This document shows positions 1-32,470 of a stretch of 64,000 nucleotides of DNA, piece after piece. Position numbers and translations under genes: made by a program. The stretch covers positions 4,712,001 to 4,776,000 of the forward strand of contig NC_051100.1 in NCBI RefSeq assembly GCF_901709675.1, in the 5' to 3' direction. The notes beneath the pieces are model-generated. The model did no database searches and was not told the origin of the DNA. It worked only from the letters and a program-made list of their open reading frames with translations. The DNA is from Syngnathus acus (taxonomy: Eukaryota; Chordata; Actinopteri; Syngnathiformes; Syngnathidae). Each line of letters opens with the position of its first letter. Positions within the stretch are counted from its first letter, which is position 1.

Positions 1-1254
1 CTTCCCTCCCCATTGTGGCCTTTCAGACCCCCTTTTCAGGATGCACTTACATCATCAAGTCAACAGGTCAGGGCTGGACAGGGGCGCCATAATTGATCGC
101 CATCGGGCTGTGAGTCAGCCGGGGGCTGTTAATCAGTAACCGGCACGGTGGTCTTGCTTTAAAGTCCGACGGGCTGAGCAGCTGCAGCTTCATTCGCCGG
201 CGGCCTGCGACACGGTAAGGAGTCGACTTCGCTCGCTTTTCACGGTCGTACAAAGTTTTTGTCTGTCGGTTGAAACGGACTAGCGACGTGACATTTATCC
301 GGGCTCTCGTCAGAGCATATGTGAACATTTGATGTGATGTGTCAGGAAGTCACGGGTTTTGATGAGCGGGCGTCAAAGCGCATTGATCAGGGACCAAGGC
401 CATGTCCTGCCGTGCATTCTGAGAGCATTGTTTGCTAAGCTCAGACACTCAACTGGGTAAAGTCCTCCGTGTACGTGCGCAAAATAACATTGGCCTGAAT
501 TCCTTTTGACAGATGTACCCCTAAAAAACATCACTCTTTTCCAATCAGATTTTGTTTTTGGTGATTGCAGAATTTCAAACTTGGACTATTTGAGTCAAGT
601 CAGCTTAATTGTATATACATAGATAATGCATGTATGAAATGGAACCCCCCCCTCCCCTTTAAAAGAAATCTCATACATATGTTTGGTGCTGACCAGTCAT
701 TGTCAAAGCGGCCTTGTTGCTGAGGGCGATGCCTGCGTTCGTTCAGCTGGCGGCTGCAGCGGCACAAAGAAGGTTCCATCCATCACTGACGCGTCGCCTT
801 CGCCTTGTCTCCACTCATGGTGTGGGAGGATAAAAAAAAACAGAACCAGCCAGATGTTGTGTCAAAGAGTACTGATGAGTGTTTTTAAATGTAGGCAGTA
901 AGAGAAATTGGTCAGTAAAATCGATTGTAATGAAGTGAATTGCTGCCATCTGCAGAAAAACCCCCACTTTTTCTGTCTAGAATAAATGTTGCTTTAATGA
1001 TCATTTCTTCATATGTTGAAGTGCAGGCAGGGAAAAAGCATCACAGCCTTGTCTAATAGAAAAACAACCGCTTTGGCGTCACCTTGTGGCATCCATAGGA
1101 AATTACAACCCTTCAATGTCAATGACTTGCAGACTTTACAGTCCAAAGATTAGAAGTCCAACTTTGTATTTGTACTTTTTTTTTTAATTATTTGCCACCA
1201 CTGATGTTGTGTTTATGACGTTGTGCTTTTTCTTTGCTTGTAAGAAGAGTGAAA
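1..1254. other. Upstream flank and probable 5' noncoding part of agt
   Basis: No convincing coding region is visible. Just before the agt start codon a pyrimidine-rich tract ends in TTGTAAG at about 1242, which could be a 3' splice site. That would fit the vertebrate agt arrangement in which exon 1 is noncoding and the start codon lies in exon 2. I did not identify the noncoding exon or a TATA box with confidence. Confidence 0.4.
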
Positions 1255-3115
1255 ATGCAAAGTCTCCGCCCCACTCTCTTGGTCCTGCTGCTGTGGTGCT
1301 GCCTTCTCGGGGGTCGAGCCAACCGCGTCTACATCCACCCCTTCCACCTCTTCGCCGCCGACAACGTCAGCTGCGAGACGCTGCAGACCCAAGCGACAGA
1401 GTCCCTGCGTACACTTCCCGTGGAGCGCCTGGACATGGAGGTCCTGACGCCCGACGCCCGGGATCCGTCGGAGCAGGATGCACAGAAGCAGAACGTCACG
1501 CAGAGGACAGTGGTGCTGGCCGAGCTGCTCAACTCGTTGGGCTTAAGGATGTACCAGGCACTAAGCAAGAAGCAGCCGGGCACTAACACGCTGCTGTCAC
1601 CCGTTAACACCTACGGGTCCCTGGCCACCTTCTACCTGGGGGCCTCCAAGAAGACGGCTAGTTCCTACCAGGTTTGGACCTCCAAATGGGCTGACTTTCT
1701 GTTGTCCAACTTTTTCCTCAACATTTTCCCTTCTCTCTCGCAGCTTCTCCTGGGCCTGAGCAGCGGCACCGACCGAGACGACTGCGTGTCCCTGGTGGAC
1801 GGACACAAGGTCTTGAAGACCCTGCACAGCATCAACTCCCTGGTGGACGATGGACACAAAGACGAGATCAGAACACAAGTGTGGCTCTTCACCCACCCGC
1901 ACGTTCACCTGTCGGCTGATGTCGTCCAAGGCACTCGGGACTTCTCGGACTCGTCCTTCATCCGCGGCGTGGACTTCTCCCAGCCCGAGCTGTTGAACAC
2001 TTTTGTGGACAAGACGTCCGACGGAAAAGTAAAGGACGCCTTCAGAGATGTGGATGTCAACTCCAACCTCCTCTTTTTTTCTTTCTTCAACTTCCAAGGT
2101 TTGTCACTTGCTTGTCTTTTGACTGACACCCGTATTGTGTCGAACCATCAAACATCATCTGTTTGTCCAGGCAACTGGAAGACAGCCTTCCAACCAGACA
2201 AGACGGCCTTGCAAGAGTTTTATGTGAACGAAAGCACAACAGTGATGACTCCTATGATGACCCGCACAGCCCTGTACAGCTACTTCAATGATATGGTACT
2301 TATACAATTCAGAAACGTTTTAAAATGGTCAATCGTCTGGCTAGTTAGCTACCAACTTGAAATCCTGACTATCCAAAGACATCATGATATAAAAATAATA
2401 GTGTATGTGTGTACTTTGTGTAGGACAGGAATTGCACGGTGGTGAAGCTGTCTATAAGTAAGCGCTCCTACATGTTGCTGGTGTTGCCACAAGAGGGCGC
2501 CAGCCTACACGACATTGAAGCCAAACTACTCACTGAAGTCATGTCGTCATGGAGCCACAGCCTCCAGGAGGGGTCAGTCTGTCCTAACCCTAACCTCTCT
2601 GTCTGTGTGTCCGCCCATGCCTCTGTCCGTCCGTGCTATCTATTCATGCTATTAAATGACTGTGTTGTTGGTGGTGCATCACAGATTGCTGGAGCTGTCG
2701 CTGCCAAAGTTCTCGCTGTCTTCTGCGAACGACCTGCATGAGCTTTTACATAACATAAAAGTGGAGGCCGAACTGCTAGGCTCACAGGCACAATTCAGCC
2801 AACTGGCCAACACCAAACAGTTCACCATTGATAAGGTGAGCTTAGTGACCAAAAGCATATGGGGCCCCCAAACCACTTGGGGGCCAACAAGACAAATCGA
2901 CTAAAGTCAAGTTTCGACTGTATTCTCGGCGCCAGGCGGTGAACAAGGTGTCATTGGAGATGTTGGAGGAAGACGTGGTGTCCCAGGACAAGGCGGAGGA
3001 GGCGGGGGGCGTCGCCGTCAAGGTGGCTCTCAATCGGCCCTTCTTCTTCTCGGTGGTGGAGCGAGAGTCCAACGCCATCCTCATGTTGGGCAAAATCATT
3101 AACCCCACACTGTAA
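1255..3115 (+). CDS. agt: Angiotensinogen (serpin A8), six coding exons
   Basis: Secreted precursor of angiotensin I, cleaved by renin; the rest is a non-inhibitory serpin. Coding exons are 1255-1671, 1744-2098, 2171-2295, 2424-2572, 2685-2835 and 2936-3115 (1377 nt, 458 residues); all junctions are GT/AG and keep frame. The start was chosen because it gives a signal peptide (residues 1-22, Leu-rich core) directly followed by NRVYIHPFHL at residues 23-32. An in-frame ATG at 1234 would add seven residues and spoil the signal peptide. Sequons NVS, NVT, NES and NCT are visible. The C-terminus ends in a serpin-like PFFFSVVERESNAILMLGKI block. Intron phases 1, 2 and 0 at introns 2, 4 and 5 match the classical group V2 serpin introns; introns 1 and 3 (both phase 0) are extra. 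The gene converges on map3k21. Confidence 0.95.
1321..1350 (+). other. agt: Angiotensin I decapeptide coding segment
   Basis: Codons 23-32 read NRVYIHPFHL. Asn at position 1 is the usual fish form (Asp in mammals). Ile at position 5 and His at position 9 are as in human angiotensin I. Removal of the last two residues by ACE would give NRVYIHPF. The decapeptide directly follows the predicted signal-peptide cleavage site. Confidence 0.95.
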
Positions 3116-3308
3116 AAGTACCAAACTTACTACATCAGCAGCTGTCAAAAATGTGACTTTGAAAAGTGAAAATGTAACTTTTACCCCTCACTTTTCATCT
3201 CATCTCCTAATCTTTGTCTTATAACAGCAAATTGCTGTACAGTATTTTGCAGTAGAGTTGTTCGTCTTGTATATTCTAACTAAAGACTTTATTTTTGTTT
3301 GATGGATG

Positions 3309-3314
3309 AATAAA
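3309..3314 (+). terminator. agt: Polyadenylation signal AATAAA of agt
   Basis: AATAAA lies 194 bp after the agt stop codon and is followed by a T/GT-rich stretch. It gives a short 3' UTR of about 220 nt. Confidence 0.7.
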
Positions 3315-3359
3315 ATGTTTGCTCCCCAAGTCTTCATTTATTCTCTGGTCATTTTTATT

Positions 3360-3530
3360 TTTACAAAAACAGACTATACATGGTCATTTTCCACAAAAAA
3401 AAGCCTATGTCCTTGTCTGAAAAAAACCTTATGGTCATTTAAAAATAAATAGAGAGAAAGAGAGAGAATTAATTACTTTTTTTTTTTCAAAAAAGCCTTA
3501 CTATACATGGTTATTTGCCGTTTTAAATCA
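3360..3530. repeat. AT-rich repeat, left copy
   Basis: Contains the phrases TATACATGGTCATTT, CCTATGTCCTTGTCT and an AAATAAATAGAGAGA tract. The same phrases recur in the same order, diverged, at about 4910-5190 on the far side of the hairpin satellite. The element family was not recognised. Confidence 0.55.
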
Positions 3531-3618
3531 GGGCCTCAGGGAACGAATAATAGTGTCCGAGTGACAATCAGAAAGTGGGGGTGAGGGCGGGTGTGGCACT
3601 TTTCACTTTCATTTAAGC

Positions 3619-4602
3619 TTTGACCATGATATTTCCCTAATAAAGTGGCCTGTTATTAGGTACACTTGAAAATGGCGGTGTAACTAATGGAGTGTCCGTG
3701 TGATCCCCTCGTTAAGTGCACCTGCGTGAAAAGTTTTAGCTCCTGCGGAACATGAAATGAGCTAAAACTTTTCACGCAGGTGCGCTTAACGAGGTAACTT
3801 GGAAAACATATTGGAACGCGGCCCCAAGGACTAGAGCTTGACAACTGTGACCTTTGACCATGATATTTCCCTAATATAGTTGCCTGTTATTAGGTACGCT
3901 TGAAAATGGCGGTGTACCTAATGGAGTGTCCGTGTGATCCCCTCGTTAAGTGCACCTGCGTGAAAAGTTTTAGCTCCTGCGGAACATGAAATGAGCTAAA
4001 ACTTTTCACGCAGGTGCGCTTAACGAGGTAACTTGGAAAGCATATTGGAACGCGGCCCCAAGGACTAGAGCTTGACAACTGTGACCTTTGGCCATGATAT
4101 TTCCCTAATAAAGTGGCCTGTTATTAGGTACACTTGAAAATGGCGGTGTACCTAATGGAGTGTCCGTGTGATTCCCTCGTTAAGTGCACCTGCGTGAAAA
4201 GTTTTAGCTCCTGCGGAACATAAAATAAGCTAAAACTTTTCACGCAGGTGCGCTTAACGAGGTAACTTGGAAAACATATTGGAACGCGGCCCCGAGGACT
4301 AGAGCTTGACAATTGTGACCTTTGGCCATGATATTTCCCTAATAAAGTGGCCTGTTATTAGGTACACTTGAAAATGGCGGTGTACCTAATGGAGTGTCCG
4401 TGTGATTCCCTCGTTAAGTGCACCTGCGTGAAAAGTTTTAGCTCCTGCGGAACATAAAATAAGCTAAAACTTTTCACGCAGGTGCGCTTAACGAGGTAAC
4501 TTGGAAAACATATTGGAACGCGGCCCCGAGGACTAGAGCTTGACACCTGTGACCTTTGACCATGTTATTTCCCTAATAAAGTGGCCTGTTATTAGGTACG
4601 AG
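3619..4602. repeat. Tandem 234-bp satellite with a long internal hairpin
   Basis: Four full units and a partial fifth repeat with a 234-bp period; equivalent points lie at 3656, 3890, 4124 and 4358. In unit 1 a 36-bp arm at 3707-3742 is the reverse complement of 3759-3794 with one mismatch, separated by a 16-nt loop. A second short inverted repeat, CCTAATAA with TTATTAGG, lies at the unit junctions. Units 1-2 and units 3-4 form two similar pairs; units 3-4 share GG-to-AA type changes in the loop. The 62-codon open frames seen in each unit are by-products of the repeat. The junction phrase resembles a CTAATAAAGTGGCC motif that I recall as common in teleost genomes, but the family is not assigned. 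Confidence 0.9.
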
Positions 4603-4627
4603 GTAAAAAAAAAAAAAAATAAATAAA

Positions 4628-4885
4628 GTGTAGCGAATGATTCGGTGAACGATTCTTTTGAACAAATCTTTTGAGTGAACCGATTCTAAAGATGCAGTTC
4701 ACTTAACTGGAATGCACATGACTAGTACAAAACAGTGCAGCCGGCCAAGGTCTAATGAGTTGAAATAGTCGACTGGTTAATGACATGGGCTCTCACTCGA
4801 TAAACACTTGGTTCAATCCCAGGTGTGAGCACATACCTCACTTTAGGAAGTGATTCGTTCACTGAAAAAAAATCTTTCTTTTGAT
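4628..4885. repeat. Degenerate GATTC-type repeat with a tRNA-like B-box
   Basis: Repeated, imperfect GATTCNNTTGAA and AACGATTC words occur at 4640-4690 and again near 4850-4890. At about 4810 the stretch GGTTCAATCCC resembles a pol III B-box, so part of this may be a decayed tRNA-derived SINE. A related GATTC-rich block is present at 46.2 kb. Confidence 0.45.
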
Positions 4886-4904
4886 ACTTCACTCACGAGC
4901 CAAC

Positions 4905-5195
4905 ACTACTTACTGTCCTTAACATATGGTCATTTAAAAAAAAATACATAGAGAGATAAAGATTAATAAATAAATTACCTCTTAAAAAAAGCCTTACTAT
5001 ACATGGTTATTTGCTGTTTTAATCACAGCCTTACTATGTCCTTGTCTTTAAAAAAAGCCATACTAAACATGGTCATTTATAAATAAATAGACTAAATAAA
5101 TAAATAGAGATATAGATGAATAAATAAATAAAATACCTTTTAAAAAAAAAAGCCTTATATACATGCTTATTAGCTGTTTTAAATCACAGGGAAGC
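4905..5195. repeat. AT-rich repeat, right copies
   Basis: At least two diverged tandem copies of the 3360-3530 unit are visible. Each contains CATGGTTATTTGCTGTTTT or a variant, AAATAAATA tracts and an AAAAAAAGCC word. They flank the hairpin satellite together with the left copy. Confidence 0.55.
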
Positions 5196-5266
5196 CTGTG
5201 GTTAAGGTTTAACATTATGGTTTGAAGCAAAGAACCAGGAAGTAGACGTCAAGTCTTAATTTCAAC

Positions 5267-5272
5267 TTTATT
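5267..5272 (-). terminator. map3k21: Candidate map3k21 polyadenylation signal
   Basis: TTTATT on the plus strand reads AATAAA on the map3k21 strand, 1.9 kb past the stop codon. Use of this site would place about 5250-7187 in the map3k21 3' UTR. Closer alternatives cannot be excluded. Confidence 0.4.
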
Positions 5273-5689
5273 GAAAAATGTTGATACTCTTGATCAATCT
5301 GGCAATGAAATACTGTAATAATAATAATAATGATAAGAATAAAAAAAGTCACTGAAAGGCACAGTGGACAGAGTGTAGTACTTTGCGTAGTTTGTCTCAT
5401 CCGATCGGAAGCGCAAAAGCCCAACGTCACTCGGAGTCTTTCTCAAGCACGCAAGTACACATCTAACAAACACAAGCAGCCGCTGGCCTTTTGGTCCGCC
5501 ACAAACACACCACAATGTCCTCAAGCGACGTCTCTCTTTTTTTCTTTCATTTTGGTCCACTTGGCAGAAGCTCCGACCGAGGAAATACAAAAAAACCAAA
5601 AAAAACATTGACAACGGAATGTTTGCTCACTTCACATCGGCTGGCTCGCGGGTTCAACACTCACACACACGGTGTTTATGTTGATCGGA

Positions 5690-6050
5690 TTTATTTGAGG
5701 GAGGCGTTAGTGCCCATCAACTATGTTGAGTTTAAGTTTACGTTCTACTGTTTTGGTTAGCAAGAGTTGCAATGGCGTCCAAACGTGCATTTGTTCACAA
5801 GAGCGTCTGAATAGAAACAATTACAGGTTTCTTTCTATTCCCATTTGAAATTTATTTGAGGGAGTTTTCTCAAATGGCACGCAACAACTAATTTGGGCAC
5901 AGTAGGTGCTACTGTTTTGGTTAACAATAAACGGTGACTGAATGAAAATAGTTGCTTCCCATTTTCCAGGGCTTTGTCTGAAGCGACACCCACCGACTAA
6001 TTGGCTCATGGTAGGTGCTGCTGTTTCAATTAGCAATAAAGTTCAAATGT
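5690..6050. repeat. Degenerate tandem repeat in the probable map3k21 3' UTR
   Basis: Three diverged blocks share the word CTACTGTTTTGGTTAGCAA or close variants at about 5740, 5905 and 6012; the last two are about 106 bp apart. TTTATTTGAGGGAG also occurs twice (about 5690 and 5850). No coding potential is evident. Confidence 0.5.
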
Positions 6051-7187
6051 CAGGAAGGCGTTTTGTTTCCCTTGATAACTGGATACAAAATGGCGGCACA
6101 AATATTAGAGGGAGGGAGCACCTCTTTTTGAGGAAATTATTTTACATCTGGGTCGATTTTCATTAGAGTCGGATTAAGGAGAATTCACATTGTCAAATTC
6201 ATCAAAGTGATTTGAAAATATCAGTCGTATTTACACACATCCATTCGAGGACATCATAGAAAACACGAGATCATTTTCTCAAAATGAGAGCAGCCGCCTC
6301 AAACGGTGGGAAGCAAGCGCTCCTTGAGACTGCATAGTCCGTCCTCGCGGTGCATGCGGTGAACTAGAAAATACAAAATGGAGCCCTTTAGTTGATCCTG
6401 AGGAAGCCATTCTAGTGGCTGCTATCAAAGATTCCACGAAAAGCCTCATGTTGAGCTCTTTTGAGGGTTTTAAAACAAAATAGAAGTTGGCCTGCATGGG
6501 GAGCGCAGGTCACATGACACTGTGACAACACAAAATCATCGGGACCGCGTCGGAAAAGTCGTCACGTTTTTAAAAAGATTCAAAAACTGACATTTGTTTT
6601 CCTTGGGACTCCTTCATTGAAATGCTTTTCAACCTGCGCTTCCTTCAAGCGCCTGCAGGTGGCGCTTCGGATGCAGAGGACAGCAAGGGAAGGCTGTCGT
6701 TTGCATCTGGAAGCGCCACTGAGCGAGCAGCGAGATGCAAAGGAATATTTACATACTACCCCGAAATCAAGAGATGACCTCATCATTGTACATGTGCATG
6801 TGCATGTACAGTCCGGTTTGTTCTGCTATTAAATTACGGATAAAAAATAGATATATAAATACCAGAATGTCTTGTGAGCGCTGCAGCGCGGTCAACGTTA
6901 AGCTGCACCGACGACAAGGTGTAGAAAAGAATCATGTCTAAAGCACTACGTTCGAGAGCACAGGTGTCAAACGGGTCCAGTCCATTTTTCCTCCAACAAA
7001 AAGTTCTCATAGAAAAACTGATTCATGATCAAATGCCATGATTATTTTTTCAAGCATGATAGTAAAACCATTTTGGTTGCTATTATTGGCTCGTGATGAC
7101 GACAAGTTTGACACCCCTGTTCTGCACTAACCTGATGTGAAACTAAAGGCAGTGTGAACAGCATCTGTAGGACCCCGTACGTGAACG

Positions 7188-29784
<22,597 letters not shown>

Positions 29785-29930
29785 GAACGGTCACACTTAC
29801 AGAGAGGACTGTATTACGTCGGTGACGAGAGCCACCGAAATGCACACGGACAGACTTACCTCCACATCACTCAGCATGTGTTCTCACTTTGTTCTCTGAA
29901 TGTCAACGCCCTCATGGATACTGGTAACAG

Positions 29931-29936
29931 AATAAA
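29931..29936 (+). terminator. pcnx2: Polyadenylation signal AATAAA of pcnx2
   Basis: AATAAA lies 147 bp downstream of the pcnx2 stop codon and is followed by GT- and T-rich sequence. Confidence 0.7.
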
Positions 29937-30185
29937 AACTAATGTGTTTTTAACTAAAGTCTTTCTGTTTTGTAATGTCTATAGATCGCAGATTTGTATA
30001 AAGTCTCAAATTTGGCACGGTGAGACTTGGTCATGACAATGAATGCATGGATATAAAAATAAGTAGCTCACCTACACACCCCCTTAATTTAAATAAATCT
30101 AGAAAGCGTCACACAATTTTAATAATTTCCCAGTCCAACCCCAATAAAGACACCATGACATTTGTGAAAAAAACTCTAATAAGTA

Positions 30186-30191
30186 TTTATT
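30186..30191 (-). terminator. rgs17: Candidate distal rgs17 polyadenylation signal
   Basis: AATAAA on the minus strand, 5.8 kb past the rgs17 stop. It would make the rgs17 and pcnx2 transcripts end about 250 bp apart. Nearer signals exist, so this is tentative. Confidence 0.3.
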
Positions 30192-32366
30192 GTAAGTTGT
30201 TACACTCTCTAGCAGCACTATGCAAATGACAAGATATTCAAGGGCAGTTACAACAGATTGGCCTTTTGTCATAACGCAAAGATGGTGAGTGGTTTTCCGT
30301 GTAAACAGAGACCGAGAACCGCAGATCGAAACGGACCACAGCTTTCATACAGCAGGCGAGACTCATCGCAAGGCCTCTCAGAGAAATGAGAAATAAGCCC
30401 CATTTTTAAGAGAAACCAACAGAATAATAAAAGTGAACTTTTTTGTTTGCGGGCGACAAAAGTTACAATTTCAGTTCTGACATAATAGCTCTTATTTGTC
30501 TGTCATCAACCAACATTAGACATTATCGTCTCTTTACAAAATCTTTACGTGTTGGTAAAGACGACAACTGTGAGAAATGACAAACACTTTTGAAATGAAG
30601 GGAACACTTGGAGCGGGTTTATAGTCCAACCGGATGATAATGAACATGTTTGGCACATCGTTTTTTCTTTTGTTGGAATTCACCAGTTAGAAAAAAACAA
30701 TTTTAAAATGGACATTTAGATGCAAAAGTACCGTTGTTTCGTTACATCCGATTTGAACCGTCATGCAAAGATTTGCAGAAAGCAACACCATTCATTATCA
30801 AAAGTCGGTCACAATGCACACATTTGCTTTCTCGAGGTACATAGCGAGATGAGACGGCGGGTCCGCGACAACGTTCGGACGCTACACTTGAGGCCTCCCT
30901 GCATCTCACGGCACTTTGGACAGCAAGTGCTTGGCAAGGCTCGACCGTCAATCGGATTCTTTCCGGGCCCTCGGTTGTTCTATCAAACGTTAACTGGCAG
31001 CTCTTGCGCTTCCTGAAATCCCAACAAAAGTCACCGTTGGACCGACTTTATTAAAGTTGCGGTTGGGGGGGGGAGTCGTCGTTTTGTGATGTGAGACATA
31101 AGAGCAATCGTTTTGTTGTTGTTGGTCTTATTTTCTGCTTGTTGTCTGACTTTGAAGAAATCGTGTTTATCGGTCCTGAGCCGTTAAAGAGTTTTCCGAT
31201 TGTAGAATTTATCTCGCAACCAGTGGACTAACTCATGCTAACGGACCAACTGCTGACCTTCGCACTATCATGTGACACTCAAGAATCAAGTATGCTTCAT
31301 TGAAAAAAATACGAACCCCTCAAAAGAGTTTTTTTTTTTTAATTTTCTGCATACTGCAGTACTTGAATACATACTCATACAGTATCGTTTGTAGCAAATA
31401 ACTGAATTATTTCATTTATTTAGCAAAAAAGCATGCTCAATAGAAAAAAACGTTTTTCCCATCAGCTAAATGTTGAAATTCCCAATTTCCGCCTGCGCTT
31501 TTTCCATCATCTCTTGACCTTGAGGCTTAGGCATCGAAATCAATAAAGAGAAAAGTGATCGCCTAAAATCCATTAGTCCCACACCAGCCAGTTGAGGACG
31601 ACAAAACTGTAACGGCGGAGGAGTGTCGCCGCTCTGCCAGCAAATGGTGGTATTGCATGTCAGAGAGAGAGGAAGCTGGAGCACGAGAAATAAAAGTGAC
31701 GGATTTTGAGGATTTCTAGGGAAAACAAACACGAGGCACCGTTTACCGATGTTGAGGAATCGGATTTTGCGCTAATCGATAAAACCTGCCGGAGAGATCT
31801 CTGGCGTGAGTAAAGCCCAAAATCGAACCTCAACGCAAATATTTTTAAAAAGTGTCTCAAATTTGCTATGTGAACATTGACGCATTTTAGGAATTTGTTG
31901 GAATAAAAATGGGAAAAAAAATGCCCACTTCCCATGGATGACGTCATCCACACAGTGATTGTTGGCGAGGATGTGGCTACAAAAACGTGACGTTTGAAGG
32001 TTGGAAATCGACGACATGCTCTTAGTTTAGGTAAAAAAGGAAAGAAACACCTTTTCACAGACAAAATCAAAAGTTCACAGGAAGTCGATTTTACAAGCTT
32101 GTTAACACATTTCAGCCCTTCGAACCTTTTGTGGATGTAAAAAGGCCTGAACAGAGACGGACGGGCTGGAGATGGGTACTAAGAAAGTCATTTGTTTTTG
32201 TTTTCATTTTACAAAATTGTACACAATAGCTAGCTACTTTTCTTCGCAAGATGCCAGCACACAGCCACATAATGTCAGACAACATTTATTTGTTTTTGTA
32301 TCATCACGAAGGCATATACTATTTTCTCTGTATATTACTTTTTTATATAGATATTTATGTGTATGA

Positions 32367-32375
32367 GTGTGTGTG

Positions 32376-32407
<32 letters not shown>

Positions 32408-32470
32408 CACATACATATATATATATACACATACACACACACTATATATACTATATATACACACAAATAT
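32367..32470. repeat. (TG)n/(TA)n/(ACAT)n microsatellite
   Basis: Alternating TG, TA and CATA units over about 100 bp. Open reading frames rich in Tyr, Ile and His here are artefacts of the repeat. Confidence 0.9.

Noticed and set aside
3656-4546. Four 62-codon minus-strand open frames with nearly identical products
   Set aside because: They repeat at the 234-bp satellite period and cross the hairpin arms; no family resemblance and no sign of a gene.
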